Below are positions 1 to 7,520 of a stretch of 64,000 bases of DNA, one piece after another. Location: the NCBI RefSeq assembly GCF_001612685.1, contig NZ_BDAY01000042.1:1-64000 (forward strand). The letters run 5' to 3'. Source of the stretch: Nocardia altamirensis NBRC 108246. GTDB taxonomy: Bacteria > Actinomycetota > Actinomycetes > Mycobacteriales > Mycobacteriaceae. The position numbers and the translations under genes were made by a program. Every line of letters begins with the position of its first letter. The stretch's first letter is position 1. The notes under the pieces are model-generated. The model made no database searches. It was not told the DNA's origin and saw only the letters and a program-made list of their open reading frames with translations.

Positions 1-24
1 TGGTGCGTGTCGCACGGCGTGTTG

Positions 25-137
25 CAACCATTGGACTCCCGTCGATGAAGTTGATCAACCATTTCACTCCCGTCGATGGGGCAACAACCATTTCTCTCCC
101 GTCAACGGGCCAACAACCATTTCTCTCCCGTCAACCC
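25..137. repeat. Four-copy tandem repeat, 29-31 bp unit
   Basis: Four imperfect copies begin with CAACCA at 25, 56, 85 and 114, so the spacing is 31, 29 and 29 bases. Copies 3 and 4 share about 22 identical bases running from CAACCATTTCTCTCCC into GTCAAC. The repeat lies downstream of the minus-strand gene that ends at 192. I cannot assign a function; it could be a decayed repeat family or part of a gene extending past the left edge. Confidence 0.8.
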
Positions 138-191
138 GAGGCCTACTAGCCCAAAGCCGAAAGACGGTGAAATCGGCCGCGTGGTCGATGC

Positions 192-1148
192 TTACGGCTT
201 CGGACTGGGGATCCATCTTCCGGAGCGGCGGGTGCGAGCCGCGATTGCTGCGGCGGCGTGGACTTTTCTGGCCAGGCGGGTGGGATCGTCCAAGTCGGTC
301 CAGCTCCAGCGGACCACCGTCCAGCCGAGAGAGCGCAACTGTTCCTCGCGGTTCTTCTCCGCCGTGACAACCTGTTCCGGCAGGTGCACGCCGCGCAATT
401 CGCTCCGGCACTCGACCGCTCCGTCGAATTCACCGATCACACCGAGTTCGGCGAAGAGGAAGTCGACTCGGCCGACGCATATTTCCGCATCGGTGAAGAC
501 CCGCGCCTGCAACTCGGGTGCCGGTAACCCACCTCGTTGGATGGCTATTCGGCTCAGGGACTCGCCGATGCTTTCGCTGCGGCCGTCCAGGAATGCAATG
601 GCGTGCGCGGCTTTTCGGGCTCCTCTGCGCTGGCGTGCCCGCTCCAGGTGTTCCCGCAGTTCGTTGGTGGTCGTGAGCCCCAGGTGCAGTGCGTTGTCGC
701 CGATGACGACCGCCTGCTCGAAATCCATGGAGCGTGCGATGTCCAAAACGGTCCTGGGCGGGGTGGTGACTCGGAGGTCGTTGACGATGGTGATCTCGTC
801 CGGTTCCAGGTGCGCTGCATGGACGACGAGTTGCTTGTGGATTCGCCCACCGTTTGTTCGACTGTGCGTCAGGTGCACCCGGTCCAAAGGGATAGTCCAG
901 GTGGGTATTCCGTGGAATACCAGCGCGGAACAGTGGCTCAGCACGGGTTCAACGGACATCGCATCGCACGTCGCGACGGCGAGCAGCACATGTCGCCCTT
1001 CGGGTGTGGGGTCCGGTTCCGGCGCATCGAGATAGCGCCCAGGTCGAATCCGTCGCCATTGTCCGGACTCGCAGCGGCGCTGCAGTTCCCGGTCGGACAG
1101 CCCCGAAGCGAGCGCCTGGCGCCGAGAGATCAGGTGAGGTGCGTCCAT
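192..1148 (-). CDS. AbiEi-like (type IV antitoxin-like) protein with DUF559/Vsr-like C-terminus
   Basis: The product has about 318 aa from the preferred ATG at 1148; an in-frame ATG at 1211 would add 21 residues. The N-terminus, starting near MDAPHLISRRQALASG, has the winged-helix look of AbiEi_4 proteins, in which a QWRRIRPGRY-type stretch is typical. The middle segment has HCSALVFHG. The C-terminal third contains RVDFLFAELGVIGEFDG and a late LRSLGWTVVRWSWTDL, resembling the nuclease-like fold of DUF559/Vsr proteins. Standalone proteins of this type are abundant in actinobacteria. No cognate AbiEii-type nucleotidyltransferase toxin is next to it, so a working toxin-antitoxin pair is not supported. 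It lies downstream of, and on the same strand as, the TetR gene. The start is uncertain because neither ATG has a strong ribosome binding site. Confidence 0.7.
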   Translation of the reverse strand: MDAPHLISRRQALASGLSDRELQRRCESGQWRRIRPGRYLDAPEPDPTPEGRHVLLAVATCDAMSVEPVLSHCSALVFHGIPTWTIPLDRVHLTHSRTNGGRIHKQLVVHAAHLEPDEITIVNDLRVTTPPRTVLDIARSMDFEQAVVIGDNALHLGLTTTNELREHLERARQRRGARKAAHAIAFLDGRSESIGESLSRIAIQRGGLPAPELQARVFTDAEICVGRVDFLFAELGVIGEFDGAVECRSELRGVHLPEQVVTAEKNREEQLRSLGWTVVRWSWTDLDDPTRLARKVHAAAAIAARTRRSGRWIPSPKP

Positions 1149-1238
1149 GCCCCGAGCGTGCCTGCCTACCGAGCGCGAAAACAGCCCCGCGTCAGCGAGT
1201 GTGCACAACACGCACCCTGTGGATAACTGGGGAAGGCC

Positions 1239-1892
1239 CTAACCGAGTTGCGTCATCCCGGCGGCGACCACCTGGGCGACGTTGAGCAGTTCCTCGGCGG
1301 TGGGGATGGGCACGCCGTCGAGGGCGTGCAGCCGATCGGTGCTCGCGATCGCGAACATCGCGGAGACCCAGGCGGCGGCGCAGGCGCTCAGGGTGCCGGG
1401 ACGGACCGGGTTCGGCGCGCTCGCCTGCAACACCCGCGCGGTGACGTCGAGCAATTGGTCACGCAGATGGCGTAGTTGGCGGCGCACGTCGGGATGGGTA
1501 TCGGCCTCGCGCCACATGATGACGCGCAGCACGGAGGAATGGTGATCGCGCAGGTTGAGCGCGGCGTCGAGCGCGACGAGACTGGCGGCCGGATCGCCTG
1601 GCGCGACAACGGTGCCGATGTCCTCGATCGGCTGCGCGGGCACCCGCTCCGCCATCAGCGCCGACAGTATCGAATCCTTGGTCGGAAAATAATAGAAGAC
1701 AAGACCTTTCGGCACACCGGCGGCGCCAGCGATGGCCGCCGTCGCGGTGGCGTCGAATCCCTGTGCCGCGAAGAGCTTTTCGGCGGAGTCGAGAATGAGC
1801 TGGCGGGCGTCGCCGTCCACTTTCGCGCTACGGCGACGCCCGGCTCGCGGTTCCTTTCCCGGCCGTTGCCGACCGGGTTTCGGCATCTGCAT
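1239..1892 (-). CDS. TetR/AcrR-family transcriptional regulator
   Basis: The product is a 217-aa DNA-binding repressor-type protein. After a basic N-terminal tail, a TetR helix-turn-helix is clear: ILDSAEKLFAAQGFDATATA, then GVPKGLVFYYFPTKDSIL. The C-terminal ligand domain is helical and not assigned to an inducer. The start at 1892 overlaps the stop of the SPW gene by one base (TGATG), which indicates translational coupling; an in-frame ATG at 1886 is the alternative. A divergent FAD reductase gene starts at 2407. The near-palindrome at 2305-2320 between the two transcription units is the obvious candidate operator, so this regulator may control both its own operon and the reductase. That assignment is inference. 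Confidence 0.85.
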   Translation of the reverse strand: MQMPKPGRQRPGKEPRAGRRRSAKVDGDARQLILDSAEKLFAAQGFDATATAAIAGAAGVPKGLVFYYFPTKDSILSALMAERVPAQPIEDIGTVVAPGDPAASLVALDAALNLRDHHSSVLRVIMWREADTHPDVRRQLRHLRDQLLDVTARVLQASAPNPVRPGTLSACAAAWVSAMFAIASTDRLHALDGVPIPTAEELLNVAQVVAAGMTQLG

Positions 1893-2251
1893 CAGTGGTG
1901 CGGCGCCATGTTGTGCAGACGTCCCGACACCGCCGGCAGTGCCGCTACCGCGACTACCGCCGTCACTACCCCGACTACCCATGCGGTCCAGGATGCGCCC
2001 CGGTATTCGGTGAAGTCCATGGCCCACGGGGAAATGAAGAGCAGCAGACCGAACAGGCCCATCGCGTAGTCGGCGGTGGCTCCCATGGCGGGCCGGTACA
2101 TCTGGGCGAGACCGGTGAGCGCGATGAGGACGCCGAGCACGATCAGTGACCACATCGCCTTGTCGGTGGTTTCCACCCACAGCGGTGACAGCGCGGCGAA
2201 GACGCCGAGCACGACGGCCAGTAAATCTTGTGCGCGACTTTCGGTGAACAT
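1892..2251 (-). CDS. SPW-repeat membrane protein
   Basis: The product is a 119-aa integral membrane protein with four hydrophobic segments. It carries two SPW-type motifs: LSPLW in the first half (after FAAL) and ISPWAMDF in the second. This is the signature of the SPW-repeat family, found in many actinobacteria with no established biochemical role. The start at 2251 is preceded by AGGAGG at the right distance (positions 2258-2263 on the minus strand), which decides it over the longer frame beginning at 2320. The gene heads a two-gene unit with the TetR regulator, with a one-base overlap, so the regulator may respond to envelope or metabolite stress connected with this protein. Confidence 0.85.
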   Translation of the reverse strand: MFTESRAQDLLAVVLGVFAALSPLWVETTDKAMWSLIVLGVLIALTGLAQMYRPAMGATADYAMGLFGLLLFISPWAMDFTEYRGASWTAWVVGVVTAVVAVAALPAVSGRLHNMAPHH

Positions 2252-2304
2252 GATGTGCCTCCTAGGGCTCAGGAAATGTGTCCTGCCTTTCGGTATAGAC
2301 CTGA

Positions 2305-2320
2305 TTGACCGCCCGATCAA
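2305..2320. promoter_or_regulatory. Candidate TetR operator between divergent units
   Basis: TTGACCGCCCGATCAA is a 7+2+7 inverted repeat with one mismatched pair. It lies 54 bases upstream of the SPW-TetR unit and 87 bases upstream of the divergent reductase start. Size, symmetry and position fit a TetR-family operator controlling both directions. There is no direct proof of binding. Confidence 0.5.
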
Positions 2321-2406
2321 TATCGGTATGGCTACGATTGCACGGCGATCGCCGAGTGACCGGCCTCACTCTGGCGCCGAACCAAGCAAACGTTAGGGTG
2401 AGCTCT

Positions 2407-3618
2407 GTGTCGCCTTCACCAACAGACCCCGCGCCGATCGTGATCGCCGGCGCCGGGCTCGCCGGCCTGCGTACCGCCGAGGAACTGCGCCGCGCAGGCT
2501 ATGCGGGTCCGCTGATCCTGCTGGGCGACGAGTCCAGGCCGCCCTACGACCGGCCGCCGCTGTCCAAGCAATTCGTCCGCGGCGAAACCGACGACACCAC
2601 GCTGCGTCCGCCGGAGTTCTTCGCGGAGAAGCAGATCGACCTGCGGCTCGGCACCGAGGCCGTCGGCGTCGACACCGCGGCGCGGCAGCTGAAGCTCGCG
2701 GACGGCAGCACGCTCGACTACGACCAGCTGATCATCGCGACCGGCCTGCGCCCGCGCCGCCTGCCGGGCCTGCCGGAGCTGCGCGGCGTGCACGTGCTGC
2801 GCGGCCACGCCGACGCCACCGCCCTGCGCGCCGAATTGGCCGATGCCGCAACCGCACTCGTGGTCGGCGCAGGCTTCATCGGCTGCGAGCTCGCGGCCAG
2901 CTTCCGCACCCGCGGCGTCGAGGTGATCCTGGTCGAACCCCAGCCGACGCCGCTCGCCTCGGTGCTCGGCGCGGAGATCGGCGCGCTCGTTGCCAGGATG
3001 CACACGGCCGCAGGCGTCGATCTGCGGTGCGGCACCGGCTTGGACACGCTTCTCGCCGAGGGCGACCGGGTCCGCGGCGCCCGCCTGTCCGACGGTGCCG
3101 AGGTGGCCGCCGACCTGGTAGTGATCGGCGTCGGATCGCGTCCGGTGACCGAATGGCTCGCCGACTCCGGCATTGCCCTCGCCGACCCGGCGGCAGGCGG
3201 TGGCGTCCTGGCCGACGAGGTGGGCCGCACCTCGGCCGACCGAGTCTGGGCCGTGGGTGATGTGGCCGCCTGGCTGCACCAGACCGGTCACCGCAAGCGG
3301 GTCGAACACTGGACCAACGCGGGCGAACAGGCACGGCTCACCGCCTGCGCCCTGCTCGGCGCGGCCGCACCGACTGTCGCCCGCGTCCCGTACTTCTGGA
3401 GCGACCAGTACGACGTCAAGATTCAGGCGCTCGGCACTCCCGCCGCGACCGACGACGTCCATCTGGTCACCGACGACGGCCGCAAATTCCTCGCCTACTA
3501 CTCGCAGGACGGCACGCTGACCGGCGTCGTCGGCGCGGGCACCACGGCTCAGGTCATGAAGACCAGGGCGAAGATCGCCGCGGGCGCGCCGGTCGCGGAA
3601 CTGCTCACTCCGAGCTGA
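2407..3618 (+). CDS. FAD-dependent ferredoxin-reductase-like oxidoreductase
   Basis: The product is 403 aa, of the BphA4/ThcD-type NAD(P)H:ferredoxin or rubredoxin reductase family, passing electrons from NAD(P)H through FAD to a small redox protein. Visible features are the N-terminal FAD dinucleotide fold (VIAGAGLAGLRTAEELR), the RPPYDRPPLSK stretch typical of this family, the second NAD-binding Rossmann motif (LVVGAGFIGCELA), the FAD-contacting VWAVGDVAAW, and a reductase C-terminal domain starting near RVPYFWSDQYDVKIQ. GTG 2407 is preferred because AGGG at 2395-2398 sits 8 bases upstream; GTG 2398 is also in frame. No ferredoxin or P450 gene adjoins it, so the redox partner is unknown. 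It is divergent from the SPW-TetR pair and probably under that regulator. Confidence 0.85.
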   Translation: MSPSPTDPAPIVIAGAGLAGLRTAEELRRAGYAGPLILLGDESRPPYDRPPLSKQFVRGETDDTTLRPPEFFAEKQIDLRLGTEAVGVDTAARQLKLADGSTLDYDQLIIATGLRPRRLPGLPELRGVHVLRGHADATALRAELADAATALVVGAGFIGCELAASFRTRGVEVILVEPQPTPLASVLGAEIGALVARMHTAAGVDLRCGTGLDTLLAEGDRVRGARLSDGAEVAADLVVIGVGSRPVTEWLADSGIALADPAAGGGVLADEVGRTSADRVWAVGDVAAWLHQTGHRKRVEHWTNAGEQARLTACALLGAAAPTVARVPYFWSDQYDVKIQALGTPAATDDVHLVTDDGRKFLAYYSQDGTLTGVVGAGTTAQVMKTRAKIAAGAPVAELLTPS

Positions 3619-3633
3619 CTCACCGACGTCGTT

Positions 3634-3658
3634 CGCCGGGCCCGCGCGGTGCCCGGCG
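3634..3658. terminator. GC-rich hairpin downstream of FAD reductase
   Basis: CGCCGGGC and GCCCGGCG form an 8-bp perfect stem around a 9-base loop, 16 bases after the reductase stop. There is no T-run, as is common for actinobacterial terminators. It separates the reductase from the racemase-like gene. Confidence 0.55.
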
Positions 3659-3715
3659 GCCGGTCCGGGCGCTACCGCGCAAATCGCGTCGGAGCGCTGT
3701 AATACGGTTGTCGAT

Positions 3716-4477
3716 GTGATCGTCGCGCTCATCGATTCGGGTCTCGGATTGCTACCCACATCCGCCTGGCTGCGCAAGCTGCGGCCAGACGTGGATTTGC
3801 TGCTGCAATTGGACCCGGATGGCGCGCCGTGGGGGCCGAAGCCGGAGCAGTGGACGATCGAACGGGTGGTGCGGGCGGCGCGGATGTCGATCGATCTCGG
3901 CGCGGAAGTCATCGTGATTCCCTGTAATACCGCGAGCGTCACCGCACTGGAGCACGTGCGCGCCGAGGTGGGGCCGGACGTGCCGGTGGTCGGCACCGTG
4001 CCCGCGATCAAGCCCGCCGCGGCCGTCTGCCGGTCGGTGGCGGTGTGGGCCACCGCAGCGACGACGGCAAGCCGGTATCAGGCGGATCTGATCGCCAAGT
4101 TCGGCGGCGACGCGGACGTTGTCGGCGTGGCCTGTCACGGCCTGGCCGATGCGATCGATCGGGGCGACCTGGTCGGCGCCCGCGAATCCATCGCCCGCGC
4201 GGTCGAGCAGACCCCGGACGACGTCGAGGGCGTTGTCCTCGGTTGTACGCACTACCCCTTGGTGATCGACTCCATCGTCGCCGCCCTGCCTGACGGTGTC
4301 CGCCTCTTCGACAGCGCGCAAGCCGTTGCCGCACAAACCATCCGGCGCATGGACGCACTCGGCAGGCCGAACCCCGGCAACGGAGAAGTGCTGGTGCGTA
4401 ACAGCGGACGGCCTGGCGCGTTGCCTGCCAGCGCCGCCACCTTCGAATCAGGTCGAATCCTCGGAGCCCAAGGCTGA
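3716..4477 (+). CDS. MurI-like aspartate/glutamate racemase family protein
   Basis: The product is 253 aa. Both catalytic cysteine motifs of cofactor-independent glutamate racemase are present: PCNTAS (Cys70) and GCTHYPL (Cys177), together with the DSG near the N-terminus (Asp7-Ser8). This supports proton abstraction and return by two cysteines on an acidic amino acid. The N-terminus reads IDSGLGLLP where housekeeping MurI has a DSGxGGL pattern, and the protein is somewhat short, so it is more likely a paralog than the cell-wall enzyme. The start is GTG 3716; the start region lacks a strong ribosome binding site. The stop is 19 bases before the AlkD-like start, so the two probably form one transcript. 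Confidence 0.75.
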   Translation: MIVALIDSGLGLLPTSAWLRKLRPDVDLLLQLDPDGAPWGPKPEQWTIERVVRAARMSIDLGAEVIVIPCNTASVTALEHVRAEVGPDVPVVGTVPAIKPAAAVCRSVAVWATAATTASRYQADLIAKFGGDADVVGVACHGLADAIDRGDLVGARESIARAVEQTPDDVEGVVLGCTHYPLVIDSIVAALPDGVRLFDSAQAVAAQTIRRMDALGRPNPGNGEVLVRNSGRPGALPASAATFESGRILGAQG

Positions 4478-4496
4478 ATCGCTAAGGAGCCGTTCG

Positions 4497-5237
4497 ATGA
4501 ACGAACTCGCGCAGACCGCCGCCGACGTGCAGGCCGCCCTGGCGGCGGTCGCCGATGCCAAGGACGCGATCCATCTGCAGCGGTTCTTCAAAACCGGGCC
4601 AGGGGAGTACGGCGAGGGCGATGTCTTCCTCGGCGTGCGCGTGCCGATGACTCGCGGCATCGCGAAACGCTTTGCGGCACTGCCGCTCATCGAGATCGAC
4701 GCGCTGCTCGACAGCGCCGTGCACGAGGATCGGTTCGCCGGGCTGATCATCCTCAACGCCAAGTTCGCCGCCGCCTCCAAGCCACGCACCTTCGACGACG
4801 AGGCGCGTGCCGCCATGGTTGATCTCTATCTGGCCGCCGTGCGCCGCGGCAGGGTGAACAACTGGGACCTGGTCGACGCCTCCGCCGAGAACATAATCGG
4901 CCCATGGCTGGCCGACAAACCCCGCGACCTGTTGTTCGAGCTCGCTGCCGCCGACTCGCTGTGGGAGCGCAGGGTTGCCTTGCTCTCCACCTTCGCGTTC
5001 ATCAAGAACGGCGACGCCACAACGACTTTCGCACTGTCCGAGCGACTGCTCGACGACCACCGCGACCTCATCCAGAAGGCGCTGGGTTGGATGCTGCGCG
5101 AGGTCGGGAAGCGGATCGATCAGCGCCTGCTGACCGGCTTCCTCGACAAGCACGCGGCGCAGCTCGGCCGTACCGCGCTGAGCTATGCCACCGAGCACTT
5201 GGACGCCGTGGTTCGCGCCGACTACCGAGCGCGCTAG
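4497..5237 (+). CDS. AlkD-like DNA alkylation repair protein
   Basis: The product is 246 aa, of the AlkD/AlkC HEAT-like-repeat family, which excises positively charged alkylated bases such as 3-methyladenine and 7-methylguanine. Landmarks include LGVRVPMTRGIAKRF near the N-terminus, the conserved NNWDLVDASAENIIGPW in the middle, and WERRVALLSTFAFIKNGD, which carries the aromatic/basic DNA-facing surface of the family. Length matches the family. The start at 4497 is fixed by AAGGAG at 4484-4489. It follows the racemase-like gene by 19 bases on the same strand and converges on the KshB-like gene across a shared hairpin. Confidence 0.85.
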   Translation: MNELAQTAADVQAALAAVADAKDAIHLQRFFKTGPGEYGEGDVFLGVRVPMTRGIAKRFAALPLIEIDALLDSAVHEDRFAGLIILNAKFAAASKPRTFDDEARAAMVDLYLAAVRRGRVNNWDLVDASAENIIGPWLADKPRDLLFELAAADSLWERRVALLSTFAFIKNGDATTTFALSERLLDDHRDLIQKALGWMLREVGKRIDQRLLTGFLDKHAAQLGRTALSYATEHLDAVVRADYRAR

Positions 5238-5242
5238 TGCCC

Positions 5243-5267
5243 CGTCCAGGAAGGTCGTTCCTGGACG
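5243..5267. terminator. Bidirectional terminator between convergent genes
   Basis: CGTCCAGGAA pairs perfectly with TTCCTGGACG (10 bp) around a 5-base loop. The hairpin lies between the AlkD-like stop at 5237 and the stop of the convergent KshB-like gene at 5278, so it can serve both directions. Confidence 0.75.
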
Positions 5268-5277
5268 AGACACCGCT

Positions 5278-6387
5278 TCAGAACTGGATTTTCAGGTGGT
5301 CCGTCACCGGATGTGCCTGGCAGCCGAGGATATAGCCGTTCTCGATGTCCTCCGGGTCGAGGATCTCGGCGTTGTCCATCTCGACCTTGCCCTCGAGCAC
5401 CGTGCAGGCACACGACCCGCATTCGCCCTCCTGGCAGGAGTACGGCACGTCGAGACCCTTGGCCAGCATGATGTCGACCAGGGTCTGCTTGCGCGGCCAG
5501 CTCAGCTCGTGCACCTCGCCGTCGAGTTCCACCTCGACGGTGGCCGCGTCGGCCGCTTCCTCGTCGGACACCTCGACCGGCGCCTGATCCGCGAACGGAT
5601 CTCCCGCAAGGGAATTGAACACCTCGGCATGGGTGCGCGCGCGTGGCACGCCGAGCTGGCCGAGTGCGTCGTGCACGCGATCCATGAACGGCTTCGGCCC
5701 GCACATGAACGCCTCGAACTCCTGGTACGGGGTGACCAGGGTGGCCAACGCGTCCGCGGTCGGCAAGCCTTGCAGATATTCGAGCCAGTGGATGACGGTC
5801 AACCGCTGCGGATGCTTGTCCGCCAGCTCACGCAGCTCGGCCGCGAAGATCACCGATTCGTGGTCGCGATTGGCGTACACCAGCACGACTCGGCCGTTGC
5901 CGCGGGCGAGCGCCGACTTGAGGATCGACATCACCGGCGTGATGCCGCTGCCCGCGCCGAACAGCAACAGGTCGGCGTCGAGATCCTTCGGCGTGAAAAC
6001 ACCTGAGGGCGGCAGTACTTCGAGCGAGTCGCCCGGTTTCACGTTGTCGCACACCCAGTTCGAGCCGTAGCCGCCGACCGTCCGCTTGATGGTGACCTTC
6101 GGCCGATCGTCGGTGTACGGCGAGCTGGCGAGCGAATAGCACCTGGCCACCGAGCCGGTCAGCTCGCTCGGGATGCGCAGCGTCAGGAACTGGCCCGGCT
6201 GATAGCGGAAGCGATCGTGCAGCTCGTCGGGGATGTCGAAGACCAGCGAGCAGGTATCGATCGTCTCGGTGATGACCGCGGCTACCCGCAGCACGACCGA
6301 ACGCGAGCCATGCGGCACCTCGACTGTGGGCCCACTCGTCGCCCGACCACCACCCCCCATCGCATCGCTTCGCGATACTGCGTTCAT
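5278..6387 (-). CDS. kshB: KshB-like 3-ketosteroid 9-alpha-hydroxylase reductase
   Basis: The product is a 369-aa three-domain electron-transfer flavoprotein: an FAD domain (YQPGQFLTLRIPSE, then RCYSLASSP), an NAD domain (LLFGAGSGITPVMSIL, YANRDHESVIF, FMCGPKPFM), and a C-terminal plant-type [2Fe-2S] domain with Cys318, Cys323, Cys326 and Cys356. Layout and sequence closely follow actinobacterial KshB/HmpB, the reductase that feeds the Rieske oxygenase KshA in ring opening of cholesterol and other steroids. Related reductases serve phenylacetate or other oxygenases, so the exact partner is not proven; no KshA gene is in the window. The start at 6387 has a purine-rich AGAGGA just upstream. A site matching the KstR consensus lies 63 bases upstream, which supports the steroid assignment. 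Confidence 0.8.
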   Translation of the reverse strand: MNAVSRSDAMGGGGRATSGPTVEVPHGSRSVVLRVAAVITETIDTCSLVFDIPDELHDRFRYQPGQFLTLRIPSELTGSVARCYSLASSPYTDDRPKVTIKRTVGGYGSNWVCDNVKPGDSLEVLPPSGVFTPKDLDADLLLFGAGSGITPVMSILKSALARGNGRVVLVYANRDHESVIFAAELRELADKHPQRLTVIHWLEYLQGLPTADALATLVTPYQEFEAFMCGPKPFMDRVHDALGQLGVPRARTHAEVFNSLAGDPFADQAPVEVSDEEAADAATVEVELDGEVHELSWPRKQTLVDIMLAKGLDVPYSCQEGECGSCACTVLEGKVEMDNAEILDPEDIENGYILGCQAHPVTDHLKIQF

Positions 6388-6449
6388 GTCGTCCTCTCGA
6401 ACCAGGCGCAGGCGGCCCGTCGCTCAGGACAACCGGGTACCGCCAAAAC

Positions 6450-6463
6450 TAGAACGTGTTTCA
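6450..6463. promoter_or_regulatory. KstR-type operator upstream of kshB-like gene
   Basis: TAGAACGTGTTTCA matches the published KstR core TnnAACnnGTTnnA at every fixed position. It lies 63 bases upstream of the KshB-like start, just after the stop of the TetR gene. KstR is the TetR-family repressor of cholesterol catabolism in mycobacteria, rhodococci and relatives. Binding here is inferred from the motif and the identity of the target gene. Confidence 0.7.
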
Positions 6464-6466
6464 GTT

Positions 6467-7105
6467 TCATCGTACGTCGGACTTCGGCTGCCGGACAAGC
6501 TGGGCCTCGAGGCCCGCGACCAACACCTCCATGCCGAAGTCGTATGCGTACTTTCCGCGCAGGTCCGCCATGTACTTGGTGGCGCGTTCGACGGCGTCCG
6601 GGAGTGCGACATCCGACAGCGGCGCGCGATCGCGCGGGTTCACCCGGCTGCGGCCGAACAGGTAGGTGTGGATCGTCGCGTACGCGGCGAGCACGTTGCG
6701 CTCGGTGAACCCGGCCTCGAACAGGATCTCCATGATGGCCGCGATCAGATCGAGTTGTTTGCCGAGCATCTGCTCGATCAGCACGTCGCCGAGGCCTGGA
6801 TGCTTGCGCAGCTTGTCGTCGATCTGATCGATCAGATCGCGCAGCCGATGCTGCCACGGGCCGGATTCCGGTGGTGGCGTGCGTACTCCGGTCAGCGCGG
6901 CGGTGGCGACGAGGTCGAGTAACTCCCGCTTGTCGGCGACGTAGTAGTACGGCGCCATCGGCGAGACGCCGAGTTCGCGGGACAGTCGCCGCATCGACAA
7001 CTTCTCCACACCGTCTTCGCGGACCACCCGCAAAGCAGCCTCGACGATCTCGGACTCCGACAGAGTATTGCCGCCCCCGCTCGTCTGCATCCGTCCGACT
7101 CCCAT
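6467..7105 (-). CDS. TetR-family regulator between kshB-like gene and mftA
   Basis: The product is 212 aa. The helix-turn-helix is clear at residues about 15-60: VEAALRVVREDGVEKLSMRR, then LGVSPMAPYYYVADKRELLD. The C-terminal part is a helical ligand domain. It does not show the RRTLFRYYASKNAIPWGDFD-type HTH that I associate with canonical MftR, so I do not call it mftR. It is divergent from mftA (253 bases apart) and upstream of the KshB-like gene on the same strand (79 bases). TnnAACnnGTTnnA sites occur on both sides of it, so it may regulate either or both units. The start at 7105 is preceded by AGAGG at suitable spacing; ATG 7090 is an alternative. Confidence 0.8.
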   Translation of the reverse strand: MGVGRMQTSGGGNTLSESEIVEAALRVVREDGVEKLSMRRLSRELGVSPMAPYYYVADKRELLDLVATAALTGVRTPPPESGPWQHRLRDLIDQIDDKLRKHPGLGDVLIEQMLGKQLDLIAAIMEILFEAGFTERNVLAAYATIHTYLFGRSRVNPRDRAPLSDVALPDAVERATKYMADLRGKYAYDFGMEVLVAGLEAQLVRQPKSDVR

Positions 7106-7262
7106 GCCACCTCTACCACCGCGGGCGCGTGTCGCCCGTCACGTCTGTTCAGCAACTTTCCATCCGAAGTCTAGAGGGCGTCGCCGTCGGCCGGTTCGCC
7201 GTGCAGAGAAGTGGGCGCGACGGCGGCGACCAGCAAGATCGGCCGGCGACCGTCCCGCTTAG

Positions 7263-7276
7263 TGGAACATGTTCCA
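7263..7276. promoter_or_regulatory. Perfect 14-bp palindrome in the mftA promoter region
   Basis: TGGAACATGTTCCA is perfectly symmetric and also fits TnnAACnnGTTnnA, the same pattern as the site before the KshB-like gene. It lies 82 bases upstream of the mftA start, in the 253-base divergent region. Likely readers are the adjacent TetR protein, an MftR encoded elsewhere, or KstR; the sequence alone cannot decide. Confidence 0.65.
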
Positions 7277-7357
7277 TTTTGTCAGCGAATGACGTTATCG
7301 TGTGATCGCGGCTACATCGGGTGGCCGCGGCCACGGATCGCTCGCTCGGAGGTACAC

Positions 7358-7504
7358 ATGCCGGAATACGGAGCCACCGCACACACCGACACCGACAACT
7401 CGGGAACGGTCGGCACAGTCGAGACGACACAGGAATCCGCACCGCTGGTCGAGGAGACCCTCATCGAAGAGGTGTCCATCGACGGCATGTGCGGCGTCTA
7501 CTGA
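7358..7504 (+). CDS. mftA: Mycofactocin precursor peptide MftA
   Basis: The product is a 48-aa ribosomal precursor. It ends in the diagnostic IDGMCGVY, whose terminal Val-Tyr pair is decarboxylated and cross-linked by MftC with MftB, then released and built into the redox cofactor mycofactocin. The upstream LVEETLIEEVSIDG matches the conserved leader helix recognised by MftB. The start at 7358 is set by GGAGG at 7348-7352. The fused MftB-MftC gene starts 16 bases after the stop, so the two are surely co-transcribed. A perfect palindrome lies 82 bases upstream. Confidence 0.97.
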   Translation: MPEYGATAHTDTDNSGTVGTVETTQESAPLVEETLIEEVSIDGMCGVY

Positions 7505-7520
7505 CAAGGCGGGAGAGACC

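Noticed and set aside
192..1148. AbiEi-like gene as half of an active type IV toxin-antitoxin system
   Set aside because: No AbiEii-type nucleotidyltransferase gene is adjacent, and such orphan proteins are common in actinobacteria.
2416..4053. 545-codon minus-strand frame over the FAD reductase and racemase genes
   Set aside because: It is antisense to two recognisable plus-strand enzymes, spans their intergenic terminator, and has no domain similarity.
6467..7105. Calling this TetR gene mftR
   Set aside because: Its helix-turn-helix reads MAPYYYVADKRELLD and does not show the RRTLFRYYASKNAIPW-type signature expected of canonical MftR; only its position near mftA supports the name.
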